In this document: positions 9,445 to 18,577 of the stretch, in pieces
Layout: the number at the start of each line of letters is the position of its first letter
How positions within the stretch are numbered: position 1 is the stretch's first letter
Assembly (NCBI GenBank): GCA_009869945.1
Contig: WIXG01000689.1
Span: 1-26,583, forward strand
DNA length: 26,583 bases
Source of the DNA: Mesaphorura yosii
Lineage: Eukaryota; Arthropoda; Collembola; Poduromorpha; Tullbergiidae
Direction of reading: 5' to 3'
Position numbers and translations under genes: made by a program
Notes under the pieces: generated by a model
Told to the model about the DNA's origin: nothing
The model's input: only the letters and a program-made list of their open reading frames with translations
Database searches by the model: none

Positions 9445-9549
9445 TTTGGAGGCCAGCTGGTGCTTTGAGTTCTGGGTTTTGGGTTGACAGCTCACGGCGC
9501 CAGGCTCAGAGCAGAAGTGGTGTTGAGGCAGTGTGGCAGTGGCTGGATC

Positions 9550-10080
9550 CTGCAAAGTGAAGTGTCATTTGCTATGCGTTCAATGGAATTAATTAGGTGA
9601 TTCGTTCCTTTACAAGCGAAGAGATAAGAACAATCTAGCTTCAGTTCCAAGTCCAATTCAACTCTACAGCTTATCAAATCAAATCTGACAGGCATCCGTC
9701 ATTTCGCGCTCGCATTTCGTTTCGCTTGGTTTCGTTTGAATTTGCAGTTTTGCATAGTTTTATGAGTTTCAGTGCTGAAAGTATTTCACAGTACGAGATG
9801 CTTTAGGCGAATGTATGTATCTATTTGCTGTGTGTTGTATAGCTCTTATGATATTCTTATCAGGGTCGGTGCTCTGCGGTCGCAAATATGGTAAACCTAC
9901 CTTGTTGTGTGCATGGATCGCGAGGGAGGCGATTCCGGGTTGGAGTGAGTCATACGTAAAACGTAATCATATGATTCACTAAGAATAATTATAAAATAAT
10001 AATAAAATTTATGATCGTGGTTGGTCTCTAGCCAAGGTTAATATTACGGGTTGTGTGAAAATTGCACTATAATTGTAAGT
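9550..10080. other. Spacer with probable 5' UTR/promoter of the NB-ARC gene
   Basis: The minus strand shows an acceptor (ACTTTGCAG, 9550-9558) before the NB-ARC start exon, and a donor-like ACAAG|GTAGGT near 9900, which could bound a 5' UTR intron of about 345 bases. A 67-codon minus-strand frame at 9492-9695 overlaps this and shows no family. No other gene is seen. Confidence 0.35.
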
Positions 10081-10084
10081 TGAA

Positions 10085-10800
10085 AAGATTATGTTTTTAT
10101 TCTCGTAGCTGTCGCTTGCTCTGCATTCCTGCTCGTATCTCTTCCAACTGCCGGCTTCTGCTAAATCGCGTCCACAGTTGGCACACATGGAGCGTTTCTC
10201 CTTCTCGCCAGTATTTCTGATGTGGTACTGGAGTCCAGGTTGACTGAAATACGTAGCATCGCATAACCCACACTTGTTTTTCACTCCTGTTATGAGTCTT
10301 GATGTGCTGACGAAGGTTCTAACTGCAAGAAATTCCTGTCCCATATTGCTCGCACGTGTATAGTTTTTCACCGGTATGAACAACGGGATGCAGAATCAGC
10401 TCAGGCTTCGACTCGAAACGTCGTTCACAAGGATCGCAAGAGAATTTCTTGATTCCATCATGAAGCTTCAGGTGCTTTTGAAGACCTCCTTTGACGACAA
10501 AACAATTTGGAACGGACATCGGAATGACTCACACTGGAAAGGTTTCTCGCCGGTGTGTGTCTTGACGTGCCGGCCCCTGTCTCCATCGTGAATGAATATC
10601 CTTTTACAGATGTGACACTCGTAAGGCTTTTCGTCTGTATGAGTCCGGAGATGCCTAGCCCTCGCGTTTGGTCTTCAGTATGCCTTGTTGCAAATGTTGC
10701 AGATCCACTTCTTGACATTGTTGTGCCAGTCAATGTGGTGTCAAAGAATCGCCGAAAACTGAAAAGTCTGGGAACACAAGTGACACGAGTATGGTCTCTC
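10085..10800 (-). pseudogene. C2H2 zinc-finger gene relic, 5'-truncated
   Basis: About seven zinc fingers can be read on the minus strand across frames. From about 10800 one frame gives PYSCHLCSQTF, WICNICNKAY, then HLRTHTDEKPYECHICKRIF and HVKTHTGEKPFQC. It is interrupted by two TGA codons. Near 10510 the frame shifts to HLKLHDGIKKFSCDPCERRF and HTGEKLYTC, hits a stop, and a third frame carries HIKTH followed by KCGLCDATYF. The TGEKP-type linkers and C-x2-C spacing identify the class, a DNA-binding transcription factor type. No introns are visible, so it may be a retrocopy, but no poly-A tail was found. The 5' end stops abruptly where CUB-relic sequence begins. It is almost certainly non-functional. 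Confidence 0.8.
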
Positions 10801-11280
10801 ACTGCGACGTCGACTATTCGCACCAGTGCATTCTCATCGGCGACGAGAATTATGAGAAAAGGTACACCAGGTGCGTGCACGAGACTCGCAAATTATTGAA
10901 GTTTTAATTGTCTGGAATTTTTAGAATCTGCGGGTTTGGTAAGGCACTAAAGCGATTTCGCTCATCTCGCGAGCAACTCTTCCTTGCACAATTCACAAGG
11001 AATGTATTTCACTAGACGGTGCCGTCCTACCTGAGCGGAACGGTTCGCTGAGTAACAGTAAGTTTCTCTAGCTCTTGGTTTCGTGATTCTCAACTGACCT
11101 TGAGTTAACTTTTGCGAATCTCCTTTTCTCTGTAGTAACTGTGAGCAGCGGTGTAGGTTACACTAATGTGAATACCACCCTCGTGGATTGTTCAATCTCG
11201 ATAGGCGGTGGGGTTCGCCTGGGTTCTGCGTCCAATATAAGTCTCTCTGTCAAGGGGGGAATTTTAGTTCCAAGATAGTC
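10801..11280 (+). pseudogene. Truncated CUB-domain gene relic, copy 1
   Basis: From 10801 the plus strand matches copy 2 (15745 onwards). It reads the CUB strand ILIGDENYEK, donor AAAAG|GTACAC at about 10861, an intron of about 65 bases ending TTTTTAG, then RICGFGKALKRFRSSREQLF, the C-terminal half of a CUB domain, which ends at a TAG. A neighbouring frame continues DGAVLPERNGSLSN, donor GTAAGT near 11060, and an exon from about 11140 reading TVSSGVGYTNVNTTLVDC. The first half of the CUB domain and the signal peptide are missing. The frame breaks and truncation mark it as dead. Confidence 0.6.
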
Positions 11281-11956
11281 AAACGCAGAGACGGGGTCTG
11301 CACTTTTTTATCTCGGGTGTGTCCCACTTTATAACGCAAGGGTACCCCTTCACGAATGTCCGTGTTGCTGGCTGTAATTCGGCTCCAATTTCCCCGTGCT
11401 CCACCCCAGACCTTGTTCAGCTACAGCTACTGACAATTTCAAAACTATTAGTCTGACCTGTACCCCTGCGCCTGGAGAAGTACGCGGATTTGTGACTAGT
11501 ATTCCGTGCCTCTAAAGTTTATCGTTTAGGTCAAGTCACCAATTTCGTAAGAGAATTGATTGCGCATTATCAGGTATTTTCACTAATAGTGAAAGGTTAC
11601 ATTACAACTCTTCAAGTTCGGACTTCGCATTGTTATTTACGAAGTGGGTCATGTTAGTAGTGCTTAAATAAATCAATTTTAACCCATATGGTGTCTGAGC
11701 CTCAAGTGACCGATACTTCGATCGAGTAAACTCGATTCCTGTGACTCGATGACTGTGTTCCAGTTGGCCTGAGCCAACAAGGAAGGATAGGTAGTTGATT
11801 CCGAAAGCGAACAAAATTATTACAGGCGAAAGATGGAAATATAAGAACAGAAAGTCACTTCAATGATTAATTTCAATTACTGCATCATATCACGAATCAG
11901 CATCGAGTCACGAGCGGTACGTGCCAGTGCGTGTTAGAAATGGTTTCTCAAATGGG
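11281..11956. other. Spacer, possible further relic exons
   Basis: Short protein-like stretches persist on the plus strand (for example SLTCTPAPGEVRGFVTSIPC near 11450-11510), separated by stops. They may be the decayed 3' part of CUB copy 1. A 70-codon minus-strand frame at 11602-11814 shows no family. Nothing else is supported. Confidence 0.3.
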
Positions 11957-11962
11957 TTTATT
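11957..11962 (-). terminator. Polyadenylation signal of the metalloprotease gene
   Basis: The minus strand carries AATAAA about 76 bases past the protease stop codon at 12038-12040. This supports the short last exon proposed for that gene. Confidence 0.55.
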
Positions 11963-12037
11963 TCTTGGACGTCCTCAGCTAATAGCAATCAAATTCAGGG
12001 CGAATTTTTGTCTTTCCACTGCCGCGCCCGCAGGATG

Positions 12038-14760
12038 TTAATGTCCGCAAATGACGCACTTTCCATCTTTGCATCTCTAAATTGTAGTAATCAAAATCAA
12101 TTCAACCGAATACGACGCGTCGCGTGAGCTTACCCGAAGTGGCCCGCAAATAATGCCGTCTGAAATGGGTATCGGCACCGTTTTAATCCTTCTCCCGAGC
12201 ATGCAGGCCAGATGACTGCAGTAATCATCTCGATTTTTGCTCTTCTGCACGGTGGCAGCTCGATCCAACTCTACTGTGCAGATGTCTTGAATTGTGACCG
12301 CATCCTTCCAGGCCGGCGGCCGCGGAGCGGGCGTTGATGCCTTAATCGGGGCTTCGATTGGCACAACACCGGGCATGCAGACACCGGCGGAGCAGGCCTG
12401 ATATGTAAAATCGCGCGGAAATAAATTTAAATGTCAGGGGACGGCCACAGTCGGGCTCACCCCAGCCATACCATCGTCGTCTTCACACGCCGCGCCGTCG
12501 TTTCCCGCTCTGATTACTTCCGACTCGGTCCCGAACGTGCACTTTGTCTCCTTCATGCATCCGTTTCGGCCGCCTTTCCTTCCCGCCAACTTCGCCTCGT
12601 CTTTCCCCGTGCGCAGGACGCATTCTTTGTTCGGGTCGCCGTGGATATCGTCCGCCCGCATGCAGCGACCTTTGAAGCAGACGCCGTCAAACACGTTCGC
12701 TCGTTCTGTCCCCTCCAGCACTGCCTTCGGATCCGCGTTGCAGGGCATGCCGGAGATCGGCTTGAACTGGAGTTGGCCAGCGACCGGGAAGCCGTCCATT
12801 TTGTATCTGCACACGAGAGGCGTGCCGCCGGGCTGGCACGGATCGTACTCGGCATTCGCCTGCCAGAACGTTGCGTCCGGGTTAACTGTCAGCTGCTTGC
12901 AGAGCTCGTCGGGCGTCAGTGGCACCCCAGCATTGATGCAGTAGCCATTTCGACATTTCTAGAAGACCGAGAACGGCAGCCGTAAAACAGTAAACGTGTT
13001 TCGACTTTCGGCAAGAATTCCAGGCAAGAAACGAGCTTACTCCCGTTTTTCCACAAGGTGCCCCGTTTCCTGGTGGGTTATTCGTCACTTCGAATTGCGT
13101 CACCGGGCCGGGTGGAGCGCACTCCGTGTTGCGGCACGACTCATCTGGCGCCTGGTACTTTACAATCCAGCCGGGATGGCTCATCTCACAAATTTTCTCC
13201 GACGTGACCTTCTCGCCCTCCAGCGCACTCGGCGCCCGCACCGGCTTTCTGTATGTGTGTTTCTGCAAGCAGGCTCCGTCGTCGCTCCGCGCGTAACTCT
13301 CGATGAGGTCCCGACTGCATTTCGAAAGCTTGAAATGCTGTACGGTTCCCCAGCCGAGGTAGCTCATGATGTAGCCGTCACCCCAGGGGCAGTTTCTTGT
13401 CTCGGGGTCGCCGTCGTGCGGAGCTCCGAGACTGTAACGAATGCGGATGGATGGATGTGGAAGCGAAAGGTAGGGACAAATTCTTAGCCCTTACTTGTGC
13501 GCCAACTCGTGCGTGAACGTGAACGAACCCGTGAAGAATGCGCCGAGGTCCTGCGAGCAGGGTGTCGCCCCACTTCGGCCGCCACGGTCAAGTCGGCATG
13601 CGCCCGGCGTCTGTGCGAGCCCTCTGAGAGCTGCCTCGTCGAATTCGACGCCAATCTGCAGCGGGGAAACGTCGTGCTTGCCGAGCCGTGCTCTGACGTC
13701 CGATTTGTACACCCACGCACTGAATGCCTCCAGAATCCCTTTGAGCACGTACTTTCCAGGCTCCTTTTTACTCTCGCCCTTCGACATGAACTCATCCTGG
13801 CTGGCTGAGTCCTTGATCGGGATCACGCTCACGAGTACGACTTCGATGAACGGATCGGGAGTCAGCGCGTACTTTGCGTTCGCCGACGCGACCATGATCG
13901 CCATGTACTCTTCAGGCGTGTAGCCTTCATTCTGCATCGCCGTGTACAGGTTGTACTCGATCACGACGGCCAGCTCCGGACGCAGCGCCAGCGGCTCCTC
14001 GCCTTTCCGGCGTGGTTTCAATGGTTTTTCGGTTGGGACCCGGACTGGAAATGAAACAAGCGTGGAAACAAGAATTCATGCTGCCACCTGCGCCTGGCGC
14101 AAATTTTGAATGTCGCAGCGGTGGCGATTGCTTACTCATATCAGAACTGGGGTCCTTTGGCCCAGTGAGTTTCACTTTGACTTTTGGGCTGCTCGGCTTG
14201 GCCTCCTTCGCGCCAGCGGGGAGCTCGATTTTGATGTAGTGGATCACGCCCACGTCGTAGCCTGCGTCGGAGCCTGCCGCGCGTTGTCGTCGTCGTGCTC
14301 GGATTCTGGCGTCGTTCACAATCCCATTCAGCAACAGCTGCCCGTCCTCGTCCTCCTCCACACGCACAGCGGTGTTCTTGAGCCCGTCCCTGTAAATGCT
14401 GCCCTCAATCTGCGCCAGCCGCTCCCCGGTTGGAGTCGCATCCGTCCAGACGAGTCGGCCATCAGCGTCCGTGTGAAGCGTGTGTGTGCGGAAGCCTGGA
14501 GCAAAGATGGAGCCCGAACGCGAGCAGGCAAGCTGCAGGTTGAGCTGGTGAGTGACTCCGGCACCCGTCACGTTGACGGCGTAGCTGACCCGCTCCGTTC
14601 TCTTGCCAGTTTCAGGAACAACGGACCTCCGCACTCGTTTATGGATGAGCTTCACAGTCGCCTCAAACTCGTCGACGGCGCCGTATGCGAGAGGCAGGAA
14701 ATGCAGCAGCAGAATTAAGATAACGACGCGGATGCTGCGCAAGCAACGCAAAGCACTCAT
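12038..14760 (-). CDS. Secreted reprolysin/ADAMTS-like zinc metalloprotease, six exons
   Basis: Exons 14136-14760, 13495-14044, 13041-13431, 12461-12958, 12134-12397 and 12038-12076 join in frame at GT-AG sites with introns of 57-91 bases, giving 788 residues. Residues 1-27 are a signal peptide, followed by a pro-region with a furin-like RARRRQR site (about 154-160). The M12B catalytic domain contains GLAQTPGACR and the zinc motif HELAHNLGAPHD (387-398: His387, Glu388, His391, His397), then the Met-turn at M414 in GYIMSY. Intron 2 splits the zinc motif, so no single frame shows it. The C-terminal half is Cys-rich (about 25 Cys), like ADAMTS Cys-rich and spacer regions, ending RCKDGKCVICGH. 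I see no thrombospondin-1 repeat. The predicted role is cleavage of extracellular or dietary proteins after propeptide removal. Confidence 0.9.
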
Positions 14761-15453
14761 TTCGTCGTTAGCTGATGAGAATCTGAAGATATTGATAAGT
14801 AAGTGATACGAATACGAATATTTCGATCAGTTCGGTAGACAAGAATTGTCGCTAGGGTCTGAACTTGAAGATGAGACTGCTTCGAGGAGTAAACGCGATT
14901 TCGATTGCAGTCAGCAGGATTGTGTTTTTTACGTTTCAATTTCGGAGAAGCTCTACGGCTGCTAGAAAAAATTGTAGACAGTCGGGTTTGTGGTGCATTG
15001 TAGCAAAGGGCAACGGACAAGTGAATGAACGATTACTGAGGCCATTCGCCCATGAAATCACCGAGTCAGTTCGTTCTCCGAATCAAATATCGGTGTAATG
15101 AGTGCGACGGCCACCGTCGCCGTCGACAAGAAAGTCCAAACCAGTAATCGACAATAGGAAAATGCCAATACTCAATTTACGCTCAGACAAACACATGAAA
15201 TTCAGCTCGTCAGCATTCTCGCAGCTGTTGCAGATGACGCCTTGGATTGTTGTATTTGCCATGATTGCATTCCAGTCCAGCTCATACTGTCTTGGCCTTC
15301 GAATGGTTGAAATGCGAGATGCTTGGCCCAATTCTTCAGGAGTCTAGAAGCCTTCTCCTTTTCCAATTCTTCTTTCATTTACCAAAAGCGCAGCAGCAAA
15401 GGAATGTTTCTCATTTCTTTCTGCTATCCTGTTTAGCACGATTGAAAAAAATA
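14761..15453. other. Spacer between protease and CUB gene; doubtful short frame
   Basis: This is the shared upstream region of the divergent protease and CUB genes. The plus strand from 15195 to 15347 encodes 50 residues with a hydrophobic core (TPWIVVFAMIAFQSSSYC) that could be a signal peptide or one exon, but no partner exon is found. No TATA box or repeat stands out. Confidence 0.3.
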
Positions 15454-16344
15454 ATGGGATTTGGTCGAATTTTCTTACTTGCGTGCCGTGCCGTTGCATC
15501 TTTCTTCATTCTGTCAGGTCCGTAGAATCATACTCAAGTGACTACGAAAATTGGCATCAATGTGATTTTGTGCAGCGGCTGAGATTGGGAGAGTCGTACG
15601 AGGTGTCTCCCACAGTTTCCCTCCCCCAACAGGACGAGGGCTTTACATTCCAGGACGTGGACCATTTGCATTGGCTCCTGAAGAGTGTACGTGGACGTTT
15701 GAAGTCGTGGGCAACTGCATGCTCGAATTCAGAACCGAGGATTACGAGAGAGGCGACCTCGACTGTTCGGAGCCAGTACCTTCTCATCGGAGATGAGTAT
15801 TCCGAGAAAAGGTACGCCAGGCCGGTCAGGCGCGTGCGAGAGAGATAACAAAATTACTGATTTGACTGGCATTTCAGAATGTGTGGAATTCACAAGCCAC
15901 CAAAGCGATTTCGCTCGTCTGGCGAGCAGCTCTTTCTCGCACACTTCGGAAGGAGTTCATTTCATGTGACGGTACCGTCCTTCCTGAGCGTAATGGTTCA
16001 CTGTGTGACGGAACCCTCCCAAAATGAGTAATGGCAGCAGCCCGGGTGTGGATTGCACTGGTGTAGTGGCAAGTCTCACGGACTGTCATTTCGCAGAAGA
16101 ACCCTTCTATACGTGCAACAGGGACGGTGATTGTCTCGTGGCTCCAGATTTATGTTTCGCTGTTGTTAAAGAAGGATATCCCTTCGCGATTCCCCATGAT
16201 GGCGATAATTGCCTTCCGGCACCAATTTTCCCGTGCCCCGCCCTTGGCAGTTGTCCCAGCACGGCTCAAGACACATTTGAGCACTCAGCCACCGTCGACT
16301 CCTCCAGCTGGAAACGTGTGCGGAATTGTTCTTCGCTTTTGTGA
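15454..16344 (+). pseudogene. CUB-domain secreted protein gene with frameshifts, copy 2
   Basis: Exon 1 (15454-15517) encodes the signal peptide MGFGRIFLLACRAVASFFILS. After a 58-base intron, exon 2 (15576-15811) is in frame and gives a CUB-like start, ECTWTFEVVGNCMLEF, then DYERGDLDCSE. After a 66-base intron, exon 3 (from 15878) gives MCGIHKPPKRFRSSGEQLFL, the second half of the CUB. Inside exon 2 one extra G near 15765, relative to copy 1, shifts the frame and leads to a TGA. In exon 3 the frame stops at 16029-16031, while another frame continues to 16344 with a Cys-rich segment (DCTGVVASLTDC). An AATAAA follows at 16423. CUB modules bind ligands in secreted proteins. Most likely a recent pseudogene; a sequencing error is possible because the splice sites are intact. 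Confidence 0.6.
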
Positions 16345-16422
16345 ATTATGATTAGCAAATGCGACACGCTGCGCATTATTGATTAATGTCATCACACATG
16401 GAACCTTGGAGCTCCTCTTTAA

Positions 16423-16428
16423 AATAAA
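16423..16428 (+). terminator. Polyadenylation signal after CUB copy 2
   Basis: AATAAA on the plus strand, about 80 bases past the last open codon of copy 2. It indicates where that transcript would have ended. Confidence 0.4.
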
Positions 16429-16502
16429 TTCCAGTCTGATTCTACATGCTCTCGTCTTGTGCATCCAGCACAGTTTTGTGCACTACACACATACGAAAAG
16501 AA

Positions 16503-16508
16503 TTTATT
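16503..16508 (-). terminator. Polyadenylation signal of the first tandem receptor
   Basis: The plus strand reads TTTATT, which is AATAAA on the minus strand, about 100 bases past the stop of the receptor gene at 16611-17861. Confidence 0.45.
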
Positions 16509-16610
16509 ACATTCAGTTCTGTATTTAGTTAACACGCATTCCTGCTATTACCTGCTATTGAACAGTAGTTCATCTTTGCACATCTCATTCGCAATTCCAA
16601 GGATTCATAT

Positions 16611-17861
16611 TCAAGTCCTGTACATCAAAACGAGCGGGGGGACTTGTTCGAACGTGTGACGAAAGAGGGTCAGCTTCGTGCCCGTCTTGACAGTGAAGAG
16701 ACATCCGAACCGGAATGTGATGGGGCGATACGGCGATCGTGACCAGCGCCCGAGAACGCTGCTATGGGAAAGCTTTTGAATCACCGCATTAGATTCTGCC
16801 AGGATCGTCTCGATGAACTGGAATAGGAGGGCAAGCCCAAAGGAGGCTGCAATCACGAAGCCGCCATACAGGATGATCAGAATGAAGGGCAGTTGGTCAT
16901 GGAACAAAATCAGGGCGGCAGTCAGAACGGCGAGGAGAAAGCAGCACATGAAGGTGATAATTGGGAGGGCGAGGGGACTGAAGCAGTCGCGGAGGAGGGC
17001 GTTCAGGACGTGTGCGCTTTGGTAGGCGAGAGCGGAGTCAGAACGCTCAGATTCAGGCTCAGACGACTCGGATCTGATGAGTTTGAGCCAGTCGTGCAAG
17101 ACGAGAATGGGACCAAACAACAAGAAAATGACGAACATCAAGCGGAGAGCCGTTTTGAAGCCGATATAGCCCATCAGCAGGGCGAATGCCAAGCAGGCAG
17201 CGATATTCTCATTTGCCGTGGGTCCTCCGAAGAAGACGACGAGGTTCAGGGACTCTGAGGCCGTCGGAGTGGGCAGCATGAAGTAAATCACCAGGGAGAT
17301 CGCCATCAGCGCGTCAAGGACAATGTACACCTTGCAAATCAGGTTGAATCGGGCGTCGTCCATGTTGGCATTGTCATTGCCATTGCCATCCTGATGGTGT
17401 GCTTGTCTCAGCTTGGTGTTTGTATAGAACAGCGTGTTGCCCACACTCGCGAGCTCCGTCGTGTGTGACCTCATCAGAGCGCTGCCAATCAGTCCAGAGA
17501 TCACATACTCAATCACCACTTGACAGATCTCAAATAGTTTCGTTATACCGTCAGCGTTTTGGTGCGCTACACGACTGAAGCCGACGAGCACGACGAGACT
17601 GCTGACGAGCTCAAACAGCGGCTCGGCACGCCTCGTCCAGGCCTGGGCACCTCGGAGCAGACGCAGACGCACGCTTGCACGTCCTCGTCGTCGGTTCGGC
17701 GGACGTTTCCCTTTTTGGGCGTTGTCGTTGTCGTTCTTGAGTGGCTGTGACCGCAGCTGTAGTTTGAGGGTTTCGGGGTCCCAAGTCAAGGCGACGCAGT
17801 TTGTGGCCGTGGCCACCCTGAAGACAAGGCGGTATAGACGGAGCGTGTCATCGGAGAGCAT
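16611..17861 (-). CDS. Seven-transmembrane gustatory-receptor-like protein, tandem copy A
   Basis: A single-exon frame of 416 residues. The N-terminus MLSDDTLRLYRLVFRVATAT and the following LTWDPETLKL segment resemble the start of the receptor families expanded in springtails. Six or seven hydrophobic helices can be marked, for example SSLVVLVGFS, IVLDALMAISLVIYFML, LMFVIFLLFGPILVL, FMCCFLLAVLTAALILF and LPFILIILYGGFVIAASFG. A polar, Arg-rich loop (KRPPNRRRGRAS) precedes the first helix. The insect GR signature TYhhhhhQF is not evident at the end, where the chain closes FEQVPPLVLMYRT. It would be a ligand-gated channel or chemosensory receptor, but that is family-level inference. Copy B at 18578 is a close paralogue. 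Confidence 0.75.
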   Translation of the reverse strand: MLSDDTLRLYRLVFRVATATNCVALTWDPETLKLQLRSQPLKNDNDNAQKGKRPPNRRRGRASVRLRLLRGAQAWTRRAEPLFELVSSLVVLVGFSRVAHQNADGITKLFEICQVVIEYVISGLIGSALMRSHTTELASVGNTLFYTNTKLRQAHHQDGNGNDNANMDDARFNLICKVYIVLDALMAISLVIYFMLPTPTASESLNLVVFFGGPTANENIAACLAFALLMGYIGFKTALRLMFVIFLLFGPILVLHDWLKLIRSESSEPESERSDSALAYQSAHVLNALLRDCFSPLALPIITFMCCFLLAVLTAALILFHDQLPFILIILYGGFVIAASFGLALLFQFIETILAESNAVIQKLSHSSVLGRWSRSPYRPITFRFGCLFTVKTGTKLTLFRHTFEQVPPLVLMYRT

Positions 17862-18577
17862 CTTAACTCTTGACGCTTGTCACGAAGCTTTCCAGCAAAG
17901 GACTGAAGAAAGGACGGGCTCTGGAAACTCTGGATACTGCTTTTAAATTCACAATGTCTTAAATTATTGCTCTGTTCGACGTTTGAGTAGACATTTCATT
18001 TTCATTTCAATCTTTTTGTGGCTTTTATCTCGCCTGACAATCCAGGCAACGTGCGGATTATTTATTCACTCAACCTTCAGTTCGCTTAATGCCTCAGGCA
18101 TTACTCACTAACTAAGCACAAGCATAGCAGCAGTAGCCGTTGCTGCCTGGCCGCAGCACGAAATGAGGCAATTACGTTTAATAATTTAGGCGGACCTCTG
18201 TTGTTTCGATTCTACATGGAGAGGTGGCAATTGCCAATTTGCATTTGACAACAATCTCATTAAAATTTCAGGCCTACAGGAATTTAGGTACGGGACAGCG
18301 AGAGCTGTAAACTTCTGGATTATGACATGATGATGCAAAGAAATGAATGAGCAGGCAGGAAGAAAAATCTGTGACAGCGACAGCAACATGACTAAAATGT
18401 CTTGGCCTTGGCTAACTTGAGCAAAAATGACCACAATGATGAAATTACGACGGGAAGTGTGGACTTCGAATTACGCCGAGAGGGAGAAACCAAGTCTTCG
18501 CCCAGAAAAGAACAGAATAAAGATAAGACGAGGATGCGGGAAAGATTATGGATAAAAGGTACATGATTTCATTGCCT
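17862..18577. other. Spacer upstream of receptor copy A, containing duplicated upstream DNA
   Basis: Positions about 18030-18300 match 19920-20165 upstream of copy B in several blocks. These include TTTATTCACTCA near 18060, GCGGAC near 18190 and AATTTGCATTTGACAACAA near 18236-18254. The remaining part (18300-18577) shows nothing I recognise. Confidence 0.6.
18030..18300 (-). promoter_or_regulatory. Conserved upstream region of receptor copy A
   Basis: Blocks shared with the region upstream of copy B survive amid diverged and indel-rich sequence. This patchy pattern suits retained control elements, or simply a young duplication. It lies about 170-440 bases upstream of the ATG of copy A. Confidence 0.35.

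Noticed and set aside
9445..9555. Extension of the NB-ARC protein upstream of the ATG at 9444
   Set aside because: The frame begins at a TTG directly after an acceptor site and has no in-frame ATG before 9444. It is more likely 5' UTR.
12431..14806. Long plus-strand open frames opposite the metalloprotease (for example 12431-12985 and 14110-14718)
   Set aside because: They are antisense to exons that join into a coherent protease with signal peptide and zinc motif. GC-rich codons keep the opposite strand open.
16893..17258. Acidic plus-strand frame opposite receptor copy A
   Set aside because: It is the antisense shadow of hydrophobic helix codons. Glu/Gly/Gln-rich output is typical of that.
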